A DNA stretch of 64,000 nucleotides from NCBI RefSeq assembly GCF_027579695.1, contig NC_083577.1:69031241-69095240 (forward strand). Reading direction: 5' to 3'. Below are positions 44,025 through 55,152 of this stretch, piece by piece. Within the stretch, counting starts at the first letter, position 1, and every line of letters starts with the position of its first letter. The notes beneath the pieces were generated by a model that was given only the letters and a program-made list of their open reading frames with translations, was not told where the DNA came from and made no database searches. The translations under genes and the position numbers were made by a program. Source of the stretch: Neoarius graeffei. Lineage: Eukaryota; Chordata; Actinopteri; Siluriformes; Ariidae.

Positions 44025-44832
44025 GGCCCAATCCCAATTCTAATTTCTACCCCTCCCCCTTCCCCTCCGCCTTCCCCTTGGCCCTTCCCCTTGAAACTGA
44101 GCTACAAGGGATAGGGCTTGAAATTCAACCCTTACGTATTGGGATAGCCCTTCAACGATCGCATACGTCATCGCGTACCTCCGTCAGCGTTTACGTTAGC
44201 AAAACGCGACCAAATGCGTCATTGGCTGCGACCAGCCGCTACAGTCAGAGCCAGAGGCAGAAATCTCTGCTGGCAGGGTGTGATTTGTTAACTAACACCA
44301 CTGAATGGGATATCTTTGGCGCTTCGTGCACCACATCCGACAGAATGAGGTGTCAGAACACTCATGTAAACAATAAAAGCGAGAATAACAGAACAAAACG
44401 TACGCAGTAAAGCAACCGAAAACAATACTCACTCCCAAAGCTTTTTAGCAGCAGCTTGGATTTCAGAAATCGCTGCTCATTCTCAGCTCGAAAGCGAATC
44501 AAGCGGCGTGTTTCCTCTGGATAACAACTTAAAACACCTAAATAATGGAGAAAATACATTTATGACAATCTTTCGCCGCGGGAACCGCCATCTTTCTGAA
44601 ATCCGCATGAAATCTCGCTGAAATCCGCATGGCATTGTGGGAAATCACTCAAACCCCTTCGTTCGGAGTCAGCTCCAGGAAAATCTCCGTTTGGAGGGGT
44701 ACAGAAGCCCTCCCCCTTCCCCTACCCCTCCGCGTTAACTGGGATTGGGATACCCCTACCCCTTCACGTGAACGCGCAAAATGGAGGGGAAGGGCCAAGG
44801 GGTTGGTCCAAGGGGTGAAATGGGATTCGGCC
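44025..44832. mobile_element. Harbinger-type non-autonomous element
   Basis: Ends GGCCCAATCCCA and TGGGATTCGGCC with TAA at 44022-44024 and 44833-44835. Pyrimidine-rich subterminal arms (CCCCTTCCCC) pair with GGGGAAGGGG-type sequence at the right. 808 bp. Confidence 0.85.
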
Positions 44833-45271
44833 TAAGATTGCTTTGTGATCCCAGGCCCAGATGAACAGCATCAAAACATTTATAAATGAGTGATTTTAGT
44901 TAAATAAAACTTCATATCAGGAAGCATTACAAAAAAAATATTTGGAAACCCACTGATCTGCTGTGTCATGTTCAGTATAAATGCATTTTCTTCTGTTTTC
45001 ACAGACGATGGTTTTCTGAAGTGTTCCTGAGCCCATACAATGATTTTCCACTGTAGACATGTCTGTTTTTAATGCAGTGTCTCCTGAGGGCCTGAAGAGA
45101 TCACAGGCATCCAGTGTCAGTTTTCAGCCTTGTCTCTTGCAGACAGAGATTTCTCCAGATTCTCTGAATCTTTTAATGATCTTATGGACCGTAGATGATG
45201 TGATCCCCAAATTCTTTGCAGTTTTACATTGAGGGACGTTCTTAAATTGTTGCACTGTTTGCCCACGCAGT

Positions 45272-47022
45272 CAGGGCCGTAGCCAGCATTTTAAAATCAC
45301 CAAGGTCCGTGATGTGCACGCAAAGCGCGTGCCAAAAGATTTTCGATGTATTTAAATGAGAGGGGTGAATTACACGTCACATGAGATCTATTCCTGAAAT
45401 TACTTTTAATGATGTTATAGCCTATTTAAATAAAAACCTCAACCTTTACTACAAGGCCAGAGCCATGTCCAGATCATTTCTACATGTGTCACTGTCAGCC
45501 TTTTATATTTTACACCACAGCAAAATCAAGTCAGAACCTTTCTTACAAATATTGCTTTGACTTACCGAATGATTTAAGTTCACAAACAAAACTATACTGC
45601 TTCGAAAACCTGTAGTCTAAATTTTAACAGCTTTATGGAAGTGCGCTGATGGTCATCATGTACATGCTCTAGAATGAGCGCTCGCAGTGTCTAGAACTGT
45701 GTTCTTTTGGGGGTTGCACTCGCGCACACTCATAGCCTGCCCTATCTTGTTGTGGGTTTTTTTTCCCCTCTGTTCTTGCTCTCCCACGCACGCAAGCTAC
45801 AGACGCAGAGAACCCAATCCCACCAAGATCCTCTTACCCTCTCTAATATCACAGGGCAAAATTATCCAAGGCAAACATAAGTTGAAACTTTCCACTCTAT
45901 TGCTTTGGCTTATTGAATTATTTTATTTTTAAAATCACAAACAAGGCAGGCTACAACTGCGCTGCTTCGAAAATGTAAATTTAACAGCTTCATGAAAGTG
46001 CGCTGATGGTTACCATGAAAAAAAACCATGTCTACTGCACTGCGTTCCTCCCCCGAGTCGTGCGCACATTCGGTTTTGTGTTCTTGGTCTCAGAGCCGCA
46101 CGCACGAAACAGACACAGAAGACAGAATCAACATTTAACATAATTAACAATGCACTTTTTACGGAGACGTTTTAATGTTATTCTTTTTTTTTCTTTTTTT
46201 TTATCCAGTTGAATATTTAGCGTACAAATGTATTTTCAGCTCTTAAAGGAACAGTCCACCGTACTTCCATAATGAAATATGCTCTTATCTGAATTGAGAC
46301 GAGCTGCTCTGTACCTGTCTGAGCTTTGCGCGACCTCCCAGTCAGCCAGACGCAGTCAGACGCGCCGTCACTCCTGTTAGCAATGTAGCTAGGCTCAGTA
46401 TGGCCAATGGTATTTTTCGGGGCTGTAGTTAGATGCGACCAAACTCTTCCGCGTTTTTCCTGTTTACATAGGTTTATATGACCAGTGACATGAAACAAGT
46501 TCAGTTACACAAATTGAAACGTAGCGATTTTCTATGCTATGGAAAGTCCGCACTATAATGACAGGCGTACCAACAACTTCTGCGCGCTTCGGCAGCGCAT
46601 TGATACGGAGCTCAGATATCAATGCGCTGCCGAAGCACGCAGAAGGCGTTAGTACGCCTGCCATTATAGTGTGGACTTTCCATAGCATAGAAAATCGCTA
46701 CGTTTCAATTTGTGTAACTGAACTTGTTTCATATCACTGGTCATATAAACCTATGTAAACAGGAAAAACGCGGAAGAGTTTGGTCGCATCTAACTACAGC
46801 CCCAAAAAATACCATTGGCCATACTGAGCCTAGCTACATTGCTAACAGGAGTGACGGCGCGTCTGACTGACTGGGAGGTCGCGCAAAGCTCAGACAGGTA
46901 CGGAGCAGCTTGTCTCAATTCAGATAAGAGCATATTTCATTATGGAAATACGGTGGACTGTTCCTTTAAAAATGACCGAGGTCCAGTCCTCAGTGGCCTC
47001 ATTGCGTGCATGGCTGTAGCCA
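45272..47022 (+). mobile_element. hAT-type element, inverted relative of 34240-35050
   Basis: Left end CAGGGCCGTAGCCAGC after GCCCACGCAGT of the Tc1. The interior matches the complement of 34240-35050 (CACGCAAAGCGCGTGCC, GAGGGGTGAATTACACG, GGAGACGTTTTAATG). It contains the palindrome 46247-46965 and an internal duplication (45500-45650, 45880-46020). The right end is diverged and approximate. Confidence 0.6.
46247..46965. mobile_element. 719-bp near-perfect palindromic TTAA element
   Basis: Two arms of about 355 bp (46247-46600 and 46612-46965) are inverse copies with few differences, meeting at GAGCTC near 46606. Ends AGGAACAGTCCACCG and its complement, with TTAA at 46243-46246 and 46966-46969. 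The uninterrupted target with one TTAA is present at 34290-34293. No transposase. Confidence 0.93.
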
Positions 47023-47305
47023 GCTGTCTTTCACAGACTGTTGAACCCCTCCCCATCTTTACTTCTGAGAGACTTGGTGCCTTTTTTTTTTTCTTTACAC
47101 ATTTTCCAGTCTTTTGTTGCTGCTGTCCCAACATTTTTCAAACATGGTGGCACTAAATTCAAAATGAGCATATTTAAAAAAAAAATTAAAAGCATTTATG
47201 TTGTCTTTGTACGATTTTAAATTAAATATAGGGTTTCCATCATTTGTAAATCATTACATTTTTTGTTTTTATTTCCATTTTACACAGTGTCCCAACTTTT
47301 AATGT

Positions 47306-47829
47306 AGAACATGTAGTGCTCACGGCCCTGATGCAGGCATGGCTGACATTATGCAGTGTGAAGGATTATAATTATGCACCACCGAAGTGTTATTGTAACA
47401 CTTTTCAACCACAAAAAGATTTTAGTCTTTGTCCACTGATGAATATATATTCAAGTTTTCATTTGAGCTCTGCTGTTCATATAAACTAGACTCGTTTACA
47501 TTAAACATCTTTGTGCTCTGTGTAAGGGAGACAAATTACACCGTGTAAATGCTGTAATTACAGCAGATGTGCCACCTGAACGTTCTGGCGCAGGATGGAA
47601 GATGCTCAAAAACTGTCTTCCTTTTTTATTTTGCTGTGGCTATGGTCACGGCTCACCGAGATGAGGGAGTGTATAAATTATCATGATACTTTCATGATGC
47701 ACAGTAGAACAGTAATTTATTTGGCAATAGCAAAACTACCTCATTTACAACAGAATATGAGAGAATTTCCTTTTTGCGTTCATGTTTAGAAAACCATTTT
47801 TAGCAAAACTTTTATTGCAATATTGATTA
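47306..47829. other. abi2 intron 1, nothing recognised
   Basis: No feature recognised in this stretch. Confidence 0.4.
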
Positions 47830-47971
47830 TACAGTTGTGGTCGGAAGTTTACATACAGTGGCATGAATGTCATCTTGGATATGAATGTCATGGCAATATT
47901 TGGGCTTTCAGTAATTTCTTTGAACTGTTCTTTTTCTGTGGCAGAATGATTGTACAGCATACATCTTTAAT

Positions 47972-48649
47972 CTTTTTTTATTTCCGTTTCCGGTTGAGAG
48001 TACGTCATGCGCATTCTGGCTGCCGCTTCTCACCGGAGCTGCTGCTTTTTTTTTTTTTCTCCGTTTATTTATTTATTTTTTTTTCTGTGTGTTTGTGTAG
48101 TTTGATGTTTGAGTGTTTTGTCTGCCGCTTGTGGTGTAGCTCCGGACCCAGTTTTGGGCGTCGGTCCCCTCCAGGCCTTGGTTCGCTGTGGGTGATGCCT
48201 GTGCTCCCAGCTGTGGACTGCAGTGAGCTCATTGCTCATTTTGACATCATGGTTGTCCAGCACTCTGTGCTTGAATGCTTGGCGTGATGTTCCGGGCGAT
48301 GTTGCTTGGTGGCGTCGCGGCGGCTGTGCAGGCGGTTTGGGACATGCCAGCGCTCTGCGTGGCGGTGCTTCTGTGCTCGCTTTGTGGATCCATGGCGTAG
48401 TGTTCGAGTGATGTTGCTGGCGGCGTCGCGGTGGCTGTGCTGGTGGTGTAGGACTTGTTTTTGTGCGCCTTTTGGTGGGACTGTGGCTGCTACGCCACCT
48501 GGAATTACATCCTGACCCCTATTTGGTGGCTGCTTTTTTTTTCCCCTGTCTATAATTGTAAAGCGTCCTTGGGTTTTAGAAAGGCGCTATATAAATTGAA
48601 CCTATTATTTATTTATTTATTTATTCATTCATTCATTCATTCATTTTTT
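47972..48649 (+). mobile_element. retroposon inserted in Tc1
   Basis: Begins at TTTCCGTTTCCGGTTGAGAG, is G+C-richer than its host, and ends AAGCGTCCTTGGGTTTTAG, GGCGCTATATAAATTGAAC and (TTTA)n(TTCA)n, a LINE-type 3' end. Two related segments around GGTGGCGTCGCGGCGGCTG and TGGCGGCGTCGCGGTGGCTG indicate internal repetition. Confidence 0.7.
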
Positions 48650-49105
48650 AATTAAAAAAAGAAACGCTAGAATTTGGTGCAGAAGTTTTAATTTTCTTTG
48701 GGTTTTCTGAAATCAACACAGTGTCAAAAATATACATACAGCACACCTAATATTTGGGTAAAATGTCTCTTTGCAAGATTCACCTTGACCAAACATTTTT
48801 ATTTACCATGAACAAGCCTCTGGCAGAATTCTGGTTGGATATTTCACGACTCTTCACGGTAGAATTGATGGAGTTCAATTAATTTTTTTTTTTTTCTTGG
48901 CATGGACTTGACTTATAAGCCCAGTCCATACACTTTCAATAGGGTTGAAGTCAGGACTTGTTTTAAGGTAAATGTTAGCCTGCTTTATCCTCCACAACCA
49001 GCTCTGATGCGTGTTTGGGTTCATCGTCCTGTTGTAACTCCCAAGTCGTGTTCAAGTTTCTGATGGTTTATGCTGAAGAATTCTGAGGTCGTCCTCCTCC
49101 ATTAT

Positions 49106-49855
49106 GGGTTGTTTTACAATCAGGGTACGCAAGCTAAAAATCACATTTAACACTTATCTTCAATACCAAAAGGCTTGACTAAATAAACTTGGTTGTTTAT
49201 TGTAGCCCTGTGATAGCTCTATTTACCATGCAAAAAAAAAATTGGTGATAACGTTATTTTTGGTGAATGTATGGCAATATATGTCATATTTAGCAAAATT
49301 ACTCGTGTCATTTAGAAAAAGTGCTTTTTTTTTTGACCACAGGTAGCTCCAAAAGGGATGCACTTAAATCATTCTTTATACCATAAAACAAATATTTGGT
49401 TCCATATCATTGGAAACATAGTTAAGTTTTAATGTTGAATGGCAGTAAGTTTTCAGACTATTTTGATCAAATTAGTCTGTAATTGTGTCAAAAAAAATGT
49501 CCTCTCCGAGACAGCTAATTTTTCAATATAAAATAACATATCTAAAATGATTATTTTCATCCTAAAATGTGGTCAAGATATTGGGACATAAATATTAGAG
49601 ACAACTAACACTATGGAAGTAGTGGATTCTGAATTGTCAAAAAAAAAAAGTCCTCTCCGAGAATCACTTCATTTGTTTCTCCCAGCCCTGCTACACTTAT
49701 AGCAGATTACACAAAACTACCATACACAAAAAATTACCTGAAATCTGTTCTTTAACTTGTCCTTCACTTAAAAACTGGTACAAGAACCAGTTTGAATCAA
49801 TTTGAATTTTGGACCCCTGTGACACAAACTTTGTACCCTGATTGTAAAACAACCC
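49106..49855. mobile_element. MITE with 23-bp inverted ends and TTAT target
   Basis: Ends GGGTTGTTTTACAATCAGGG and the exact complement at 49833-49855. TTAT flanks at 49102-49105 and 49856-49859. The Tc1 sequence rejoins smoothly after removal (CCTCCATTAT/TCCATCC). A CTCTCCGAGA motif occurs twice inside (49502, 49652). Superfamily unknown. Confidence 0.85.
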
Positions 49856-49859
49856 TTAT

Positions 49860-50355
49860 TCCATCCACTTTGTGCAATGAACCAGTTCTACTGGCAACAA
49901 AACAGCCCCAGAGCATGATGGTCCTACCACCACCACCAGCTGGTACAGTGTCCCTCTGTACATGGTGGTCATTGTGGCTAAACAACTCAATCTTTGCCTC
50001 ATCTGACCATACAGCTATCCTCCAGAAGGCTTTTTCTTTGTCCATGTGATCAGCTTCAAACTTCAGTTAAGCTTGAAGGTGTCAGTTTTGGAGCAGAGTT
50101 ATTTCTTGGATCACAGCCTCTTAGTCCATGGTGATTTGAACTGTAGATTCATCAGCTTCCAGTTCATTGCAGGGTTGTGCCATGGTGGTTTTCTTGAAGC
50201 AAAGTGAGTACACCTCTCAATAACTTGCATATGATTGTTTGAACTGCTCTTGGAATTTGTAGTTGTTTAGAAATGGTTCCAAGAGACATTCTGGAGTTGT
50301 GTACATCTGCGATCCTCTTTCTCAGATCTGCACTGAGCTCCTTGGACTTTCCCAT
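49860..50355 (-). pseudogene. Tc1 transposase fragments
   Basis: Minus strand 50355-50164 gives MGKSKELSADLRKRIADVHN (N-terminus). 50045-49860 gives IAVWSDEAKIELFSHND and GGRTIMLWGCFVAS (first catalytic D region). Frame shifts and the two insertions destroy it. C-terminal traces lie left of 49106. Confidence 0.85.
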
Positions 50356-50794
50356 TTTACTGTGTGTTGGTCAATCCGATGAGTGCTGTAAACAAACCCT
50401 TTTTATGAAGGCACAGAGAAGCGACCAGCTGTAGTCAATCATGATCACTAACAGGAAGTTAAGAGACCTCGGCCTTGGCAAGATAAGAGACATTTTGGAA
50501 GTTTCAGCATCTCTGAATTAATAATCTAAGTGAGCGTGTGTAAATTTGACCCTGTATGTATAATTTTGACCCTGTGTTTTGATTTCAGAAAGCCCAAAGA
50601 AAATTAAAATTTGTGCACCAAATTCTAGAGGGGTGGTGTGTGTGTGTGTTTTAAATTAAAGATGTATGCTGTACAATCATTCTGCCACAGAAAAAGAACA
50701 GTTCAAATAAATTACTGAAAGCCCAAATATTGCCATGACATTCACATCCAAGATGACATTCCAGTCACTGTATGTAAACTTCCGACCACAACTG

Positions 50795-51830
50795 CATATT
50801 GGAGTTTCAGCCATGCCGAGTACATGCTTAATCTTGTGTAATGTCATTTCATGTGTGAAGAGGTGGAAATGTCTATCACAACACTGAAGCTTTATCTAGT
50901 ATATCTGCCATCAGACAACATTGACAGAAATCAGGTTTGGGTTGTTGTGTGGGTGTGAGAGTTTCTCTTTTTTCCTCCTCTCCCCCTGTGGGTTAAAGCC
51001 ATTTCTGATGTTGATCTGTTGGTTTCAGCAGGGTTGGAAACGCAGGGTTGGCAATATAAACAGAGGAGACGGTTTATTGGAAAAACCATCTGTCCTTTTA
51101 AGGTAAGGGTAGCAGTTGCTTTCACTTGTGGGCATTTTGTGTTGGCAGATTTAGGGACATCATGGTGAAATAAAGAGAATGATAAATCACAAGATTTATG
51201 TATTATATGGTTTTCTACCTTTCTGTTTCTTATGGTTTGTTACTGAAAGGTGATCCCTGTATCCGAGTGTCTCTATTGCATCGAATGCTCAGAAGTGCTG
51301 CAGGCGAAGCCATCAAACTGCGCCTTTGTGCAGAAATGCAAAATGTTTTTGGATATTAAAAGCACCTTCAAAATGAAATATTTCACAATGATTTTGTGCT
51401 TTAGTAGCTGTTCTTGATTTACATTGCTTTATACCAGTGTCTGCTGAGCTGCGGTCATTCTTTCACAGTTGCACGGCTATTGATTTGTAATAACCTTTTA
51501 AAAACATAAGTGGAATTGACTTGACTGACTTTCTCATTGTGCACAGGGAACAATAAAGCAGCGTGAGCAGAACTGTCAGACTTTAGTGGCACTCAATCTT
51601 AAGTAGCTTGCAGGAAGAGAACTTTATGGTCCCTTTAGTCCCTCACTTGGAAAAGTTTGAGTCATTGGTTTAGTGGGTACAGCATAGTTTTAATAACCGT
51701 TTGGGTTTAGATCAGTACAGTTCTTAATTCTAAGATGCTGGGGTGAGGTTTGACGTCGGTTGCTCAAGGAGTCTTTTCTAAAGGTGCATATGTACTTCAC
51801 TTTCCCCACGCACATGCATGTGCATGCAGC
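50795..51830. other. abi2 intron 1, nothing recognised
   Basis: Unremarkable sequence with short ORFs. No abi2 exon seen. Confidence 0.4.
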
Positions 51831-51838
51831 TGCTACAC

Positions 51839-52732
51839 CGGGGGTGGGCAATTATTTTTTCCATGGGGCCACATGAGAAACCGAAAATCAGGGTTTTTTC
51901 TAGAAAAATTTAGTATGAGGGCGCTCACCATAGCAGGGGGGGGAGATGGTGCCGGTTGTGTGCCCCCCCCGCCGTGCAAAGCCTTTGAAAAATGCTCCAA
52001 TGAGACATTCTGAGGCTATCTGAGAGGGAAATTGTAACAAATTGTCTGTCAACATTGAAAAAGAAAGAAGTAATCTTCTGCCCCGGACAGTCTTTGGCTT
52101 TCTTCCGTTTCGTGCCGCGGGATGACATCTTTAAATGCCCAAGTGTCAACAAAAACAACTCGCGAACTCCTTCTGTCAAAAGCTCCCGCGCCGGTGGGTG
52201 AAAGGTCATTCAGTCTCGAGAAATCTCGCTCTACAAGTCAGCTGACCTTGTATGTAACCCATGTCAAATCTCGCAGTCACATTCACCCCAAAACACAATA
52301 AAGACATCACAATATTGTCTTTCTACTCCGAATATCAAGCAAGATACATCATATTATAATAATGATGCCCACATTTGTAGATTAATCACCTCATTTGGTG
52401 CTTTTCGCCGGAGATCGGCTCCGGCGCCTGCTGGTGACGTCACACGATGTGATTGGCTGGACCGTTTGAAGGATGACGTACAAGTTTGTGGTTGGTCTGG
52501 ACAAATTACGGAAGTAGTTATCGCGGGATTAGGTTTCGTGGGATTTCATGTCGCGCGCATTGCGTTTTTGTTGAACACAACTTCAAAATAAAAGCAATGC
52601 ACATTCAGTCCATGCATGAGGTAAAATTAGAAAATACGTTTATTTTGTAATTTCTCATTAACCTTACGCGGGCCAGTCAGAATGAACCAAAGGGCCGGAT
52701 GCGGCCCGCGGGCCGTAAAATGCCCAGGTCTG
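51839..52732. mobile_element. hAT-type non-autonomous element
   Basis: Ends CGGGGGTGGGCAATTAT and AAAATGCCCAGGTCTG with a perfect 8-bp target duplication TGCTACAC (51831-51838, 52733-52740). Typical GGGCCGGATGCGGCCCGCGG subterminal sequence. The interior (from CAGGGTTTTTTCTAG at about 51889) may be a further insertion. Confidence 0.9.
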
Positions 52733-52740
52733 TGCTACAC

Positions 52741-53700
52741 GAACAGCATTGTACTCGCTTGTGTATCAATGTAAATCTGGATTAAAAGTGATAGAACGTC
52801 GGAGCCAAAACATCTGATGGTCTGGTTTTCGATTAGAGTTGGAAAGTTTAGCGAGTTCATGTGCGGAGATGTTAGACCGATGAGCTCTGTTTCACTCGAA
52901 AACTTTCTGCTGTTGGTATGATTTGTTGTAATTGGGCTGTGTCTCAATGCAAAAACCTTCACCATACTTTTAAAAATGTTTACCAATCTAGAGAAGTGCG
53001 ATGCTCAAAACAGTCCTTTCGGTAGGAAAACCGTTCTAGAATAGCACACAAGTATGCAATTTGAGACGTGACCTTACTTTGTTTGTTCAGTTGTGGACAC
53101 AATCACAGGGTGTTATACTGCCTCCAGTATCTCACTATGTGGACGTGTTGCATTAATTTCTCAGGATGTGTATAGGCAGCATGCCAAATGACCACAGGAT
53201 ATGTGCAGCAGCCTTCTTATGCATGTGCGCATGTAGTTAACAGCAAGTAAAATTCAGCTTTAATTCTTTGACCTCTGTACTCAATGATTAAATCTGCGGG
53301 CACACACCTGAGACACTCGGTCTCTCCACCAGATGGAGACTGAGGGAGGGCAAGTTGGGTAGAATAATATTAACTGGTTTATGATAGCCTGTTGGCTCCT
53401 GCTAACGGTTGATTTTAAAAATGTTACACAAACTGTCATTGTGTAAAACGGTGCGAAACAACAGCTATACTAAGCACTTCCTTCCTCTTATCTCCCAGAA
53501 TGATGTTACTCCCAACCCTGTGCTCTTATTGTCTAGTTGCCCATGCTTCCAAGATCTACATGAACTTGGTGAGAAGTGAATTTGAGGTGTTGGATGCAAA
53601 ATTAACCGCAGTTGGAAGCATACGTCTTTTTATCCTGTATGCTTCAATTAGTGTGTGCTGCCTTTAATTAAAGATCTTTTAAGAAAGTGGTTTATACATA
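52741..53700. other. abi2 intron 1, nothing recognised
   Basis: No gene or element recognised. Confidence 0.4.
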
Positions 53701-53891
53701 CACTCACCAGCCACTTTAATAGAAACTTGTTCTTGGCTGGCAGGAGTGGAACCCAATGTGGTCTTCTGCTGTTGTATGCAAAGGTGCTTTTCTGCCCACC
53801 ACGGTTATAAAGAGTTGCTACGAGTTACTATATCCTTTCTGGCAGCTCGAACTAATCCGCGATGGGTTTCCCAAAAGCCTCTTAACTCTAA

Positions 53892-54388
53892 AGGCCAAGT
53901 TATGCTGACAACACAGTCCTCGCAGATAGCGTCTGCGTAGCCCCCCCACCTTTGCAGACGCTCTGCGCGCACCTCCCAAAAATTGTGACCACCGCAGAAG
54001 CCTCGCAGACAAGAGGGCTCTGATTGGTCCACTCTACATCCGCTGTACACGCACTTCCGCTTCCCTACTTTCCCGGTTTGTTTTGTTTTCATGACCGCCA
54101 TTTTTAAAAACACGAGCGAAGATGGAGCAGCACGAAGAGCGGTTGATCGAGGAAGTACGTACATCTATACAACTCCAGTTCTAGTCACTATAAGTAACCG
54201 GAGGATAAACACTCCACTAACCACACCCACCAACTACTCCTAGTGATTTCGCGACTTCGCACCCCCTTGCGTTGTGGCAGTGAATAACATCGCGCACGCC
54301 TATTACTCCCCGCTCAACAATAAATTACAACTGTCTGCGAAATTAAAGCTATCTGCGAAAGCCTTGTCGCAAGAGCATGCAGAGGCCC
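53892..54388 (+). mobile_element. Harbinger-type element, copy 1
   Basis: Ends AGGCCAAGTTATGCTGAC and GAGCATGCAGAGGCCC, TAA at 53889-53891 and 54389-54391. A short ORF at 54122 starts MEQHEERLIEEVR, like the MADF-type second protein of Harbinger elements, and stops after 20 codons. Inverted copy at 61206-61724. Confidence 0.75.
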
Positions 54389-54675
54389 TAAGAGCGTCTT
54401 AACTAGGAGAGTGTGTGTTCATTGTGCTGCTCGTGCTACCATTTAACGATGATCTTTGTGCTTTGATGCTTTTGGGAAAACCACCCCTGGCCATTTTCCT
54501 CTGACCTCTCTTATCAACAAGGCATTTCCACCCACGGAACTGTCGCTCACTCAGTGTTTTTTGTTGCACCATTCTAGACTCTTGTGTGTGTGAAGACCCA
54601 AGGAGATCAGCAGTTTCTGAAATGGGTCTGTCTCAGAAACTGGGTACTGTGGGGGTAACCCAGTAAATATACTTA

Positions 54676-55152
54676 GGCTACATCCACACGACAATGGCAA
54701 CGAGATTTTTTTTTTTTAGCGGGTAAAAAAAATATCGCGTCCACATGGGCAACGGATCAGTAAAATATCAGGTACATATGGCAACACAACGCTTGCTGAA
54801 AACGATGCAATACACATGCCACACCTCTACGTGCGCTGTAAGACGGTCCCATCGGAGACACCAGAACAATAGAACAAGTAGGACGCATGTGCATAAACCC
54901 CTTCTTCTACCCGGCGTGAATGAGTGAGTGCTGCTTGTTCTAGTCAAGTGGTTGTGATGTCATCGTAAACAAATCCGTTCTACTCATCCAGACGACTTCG
55001 CAACGGTGCCGTTGCCAGATTTTTCCACTCTGGAAACCGTTCTCAAAAAATATCGTTTTGGGGCACCTAAAACGCCGGTGCCGTGTGGACGCCAGGCCGA
55101 AACGATAAATTTTATCAGATTCACCTGAATCCGTTGCCGTGTGGACAGGGCC
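54676..55152. mobile_element. Harbinger-type element, second family
   Basis: Ends GGCTACATCCACACGACAAT and CCGTTGCCGTGTGGACAGGG, TTA at 54673-54675 and 55153-55155. 477 bp, non-coding. Confidence 0.88.

Larger units (their letters stand above)
44990..47305 (-). mobile_element. Tc1 relic (family of 1-1501) split by a hAT
   Basis: Transposase remnants on the minus strand flank a hAT: ATTTCTCCAGATTCTCTGAA at 45150 and CCCATCTTTACTTCTGAGAG at 47052 are recognisable parts of this family. The right TIR ends CAGTGTCCCAACTTTTAATG. The left TIR is not found, so the left boundary is approximate. Confidence 0.65.
47832..50794 (-). mobile_element. Tc1-family transposon (third family) with two insertions
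   Basis: TIRs CAGTTGTGGTCGGAAGTTTA and its complement (50775-50794). The inner arm AAGCCCAAATATTGCCATGA at the right is inverse to the left. Interrupted by a retroposon (47972-48649) and a MITE (49106-49855). The right TA is mutated (CA). Confidence 0.88.

Noticed and set aside
44078-44410. 110-codon ORF
   Set aside because: Lies wholly inside the Harbinger-type element 44025-44832, uses its pyrimidine-rich terminal repeat as start, and resembles no transposase.
46464-46758. Two nearly identical 74-codon ORFs on opposite strands (MLWKVHTIMAGV…, MLWKVRTIMTGV…)
   Set aside because: They are mirror images caused by the 719-bp palindrome, with no homologue I recognise.
47823-48655. ORFs of 62-154 codons around 47823-48655
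   Set aside because: They cross the Tc1 TIR and a LINE-type retroposon and have no domain I recognise.
53805-54164. 119-codon minus-strand ORF and its near-copy at 61426-61770 (MYVLPRSTALRAAPSSLVFL…)
   Set aside because: These are antisense readings of the two inverted Harbinger copies. The conserved coding candidate there is the short MEQHEERLIEEVR start on the other strand.
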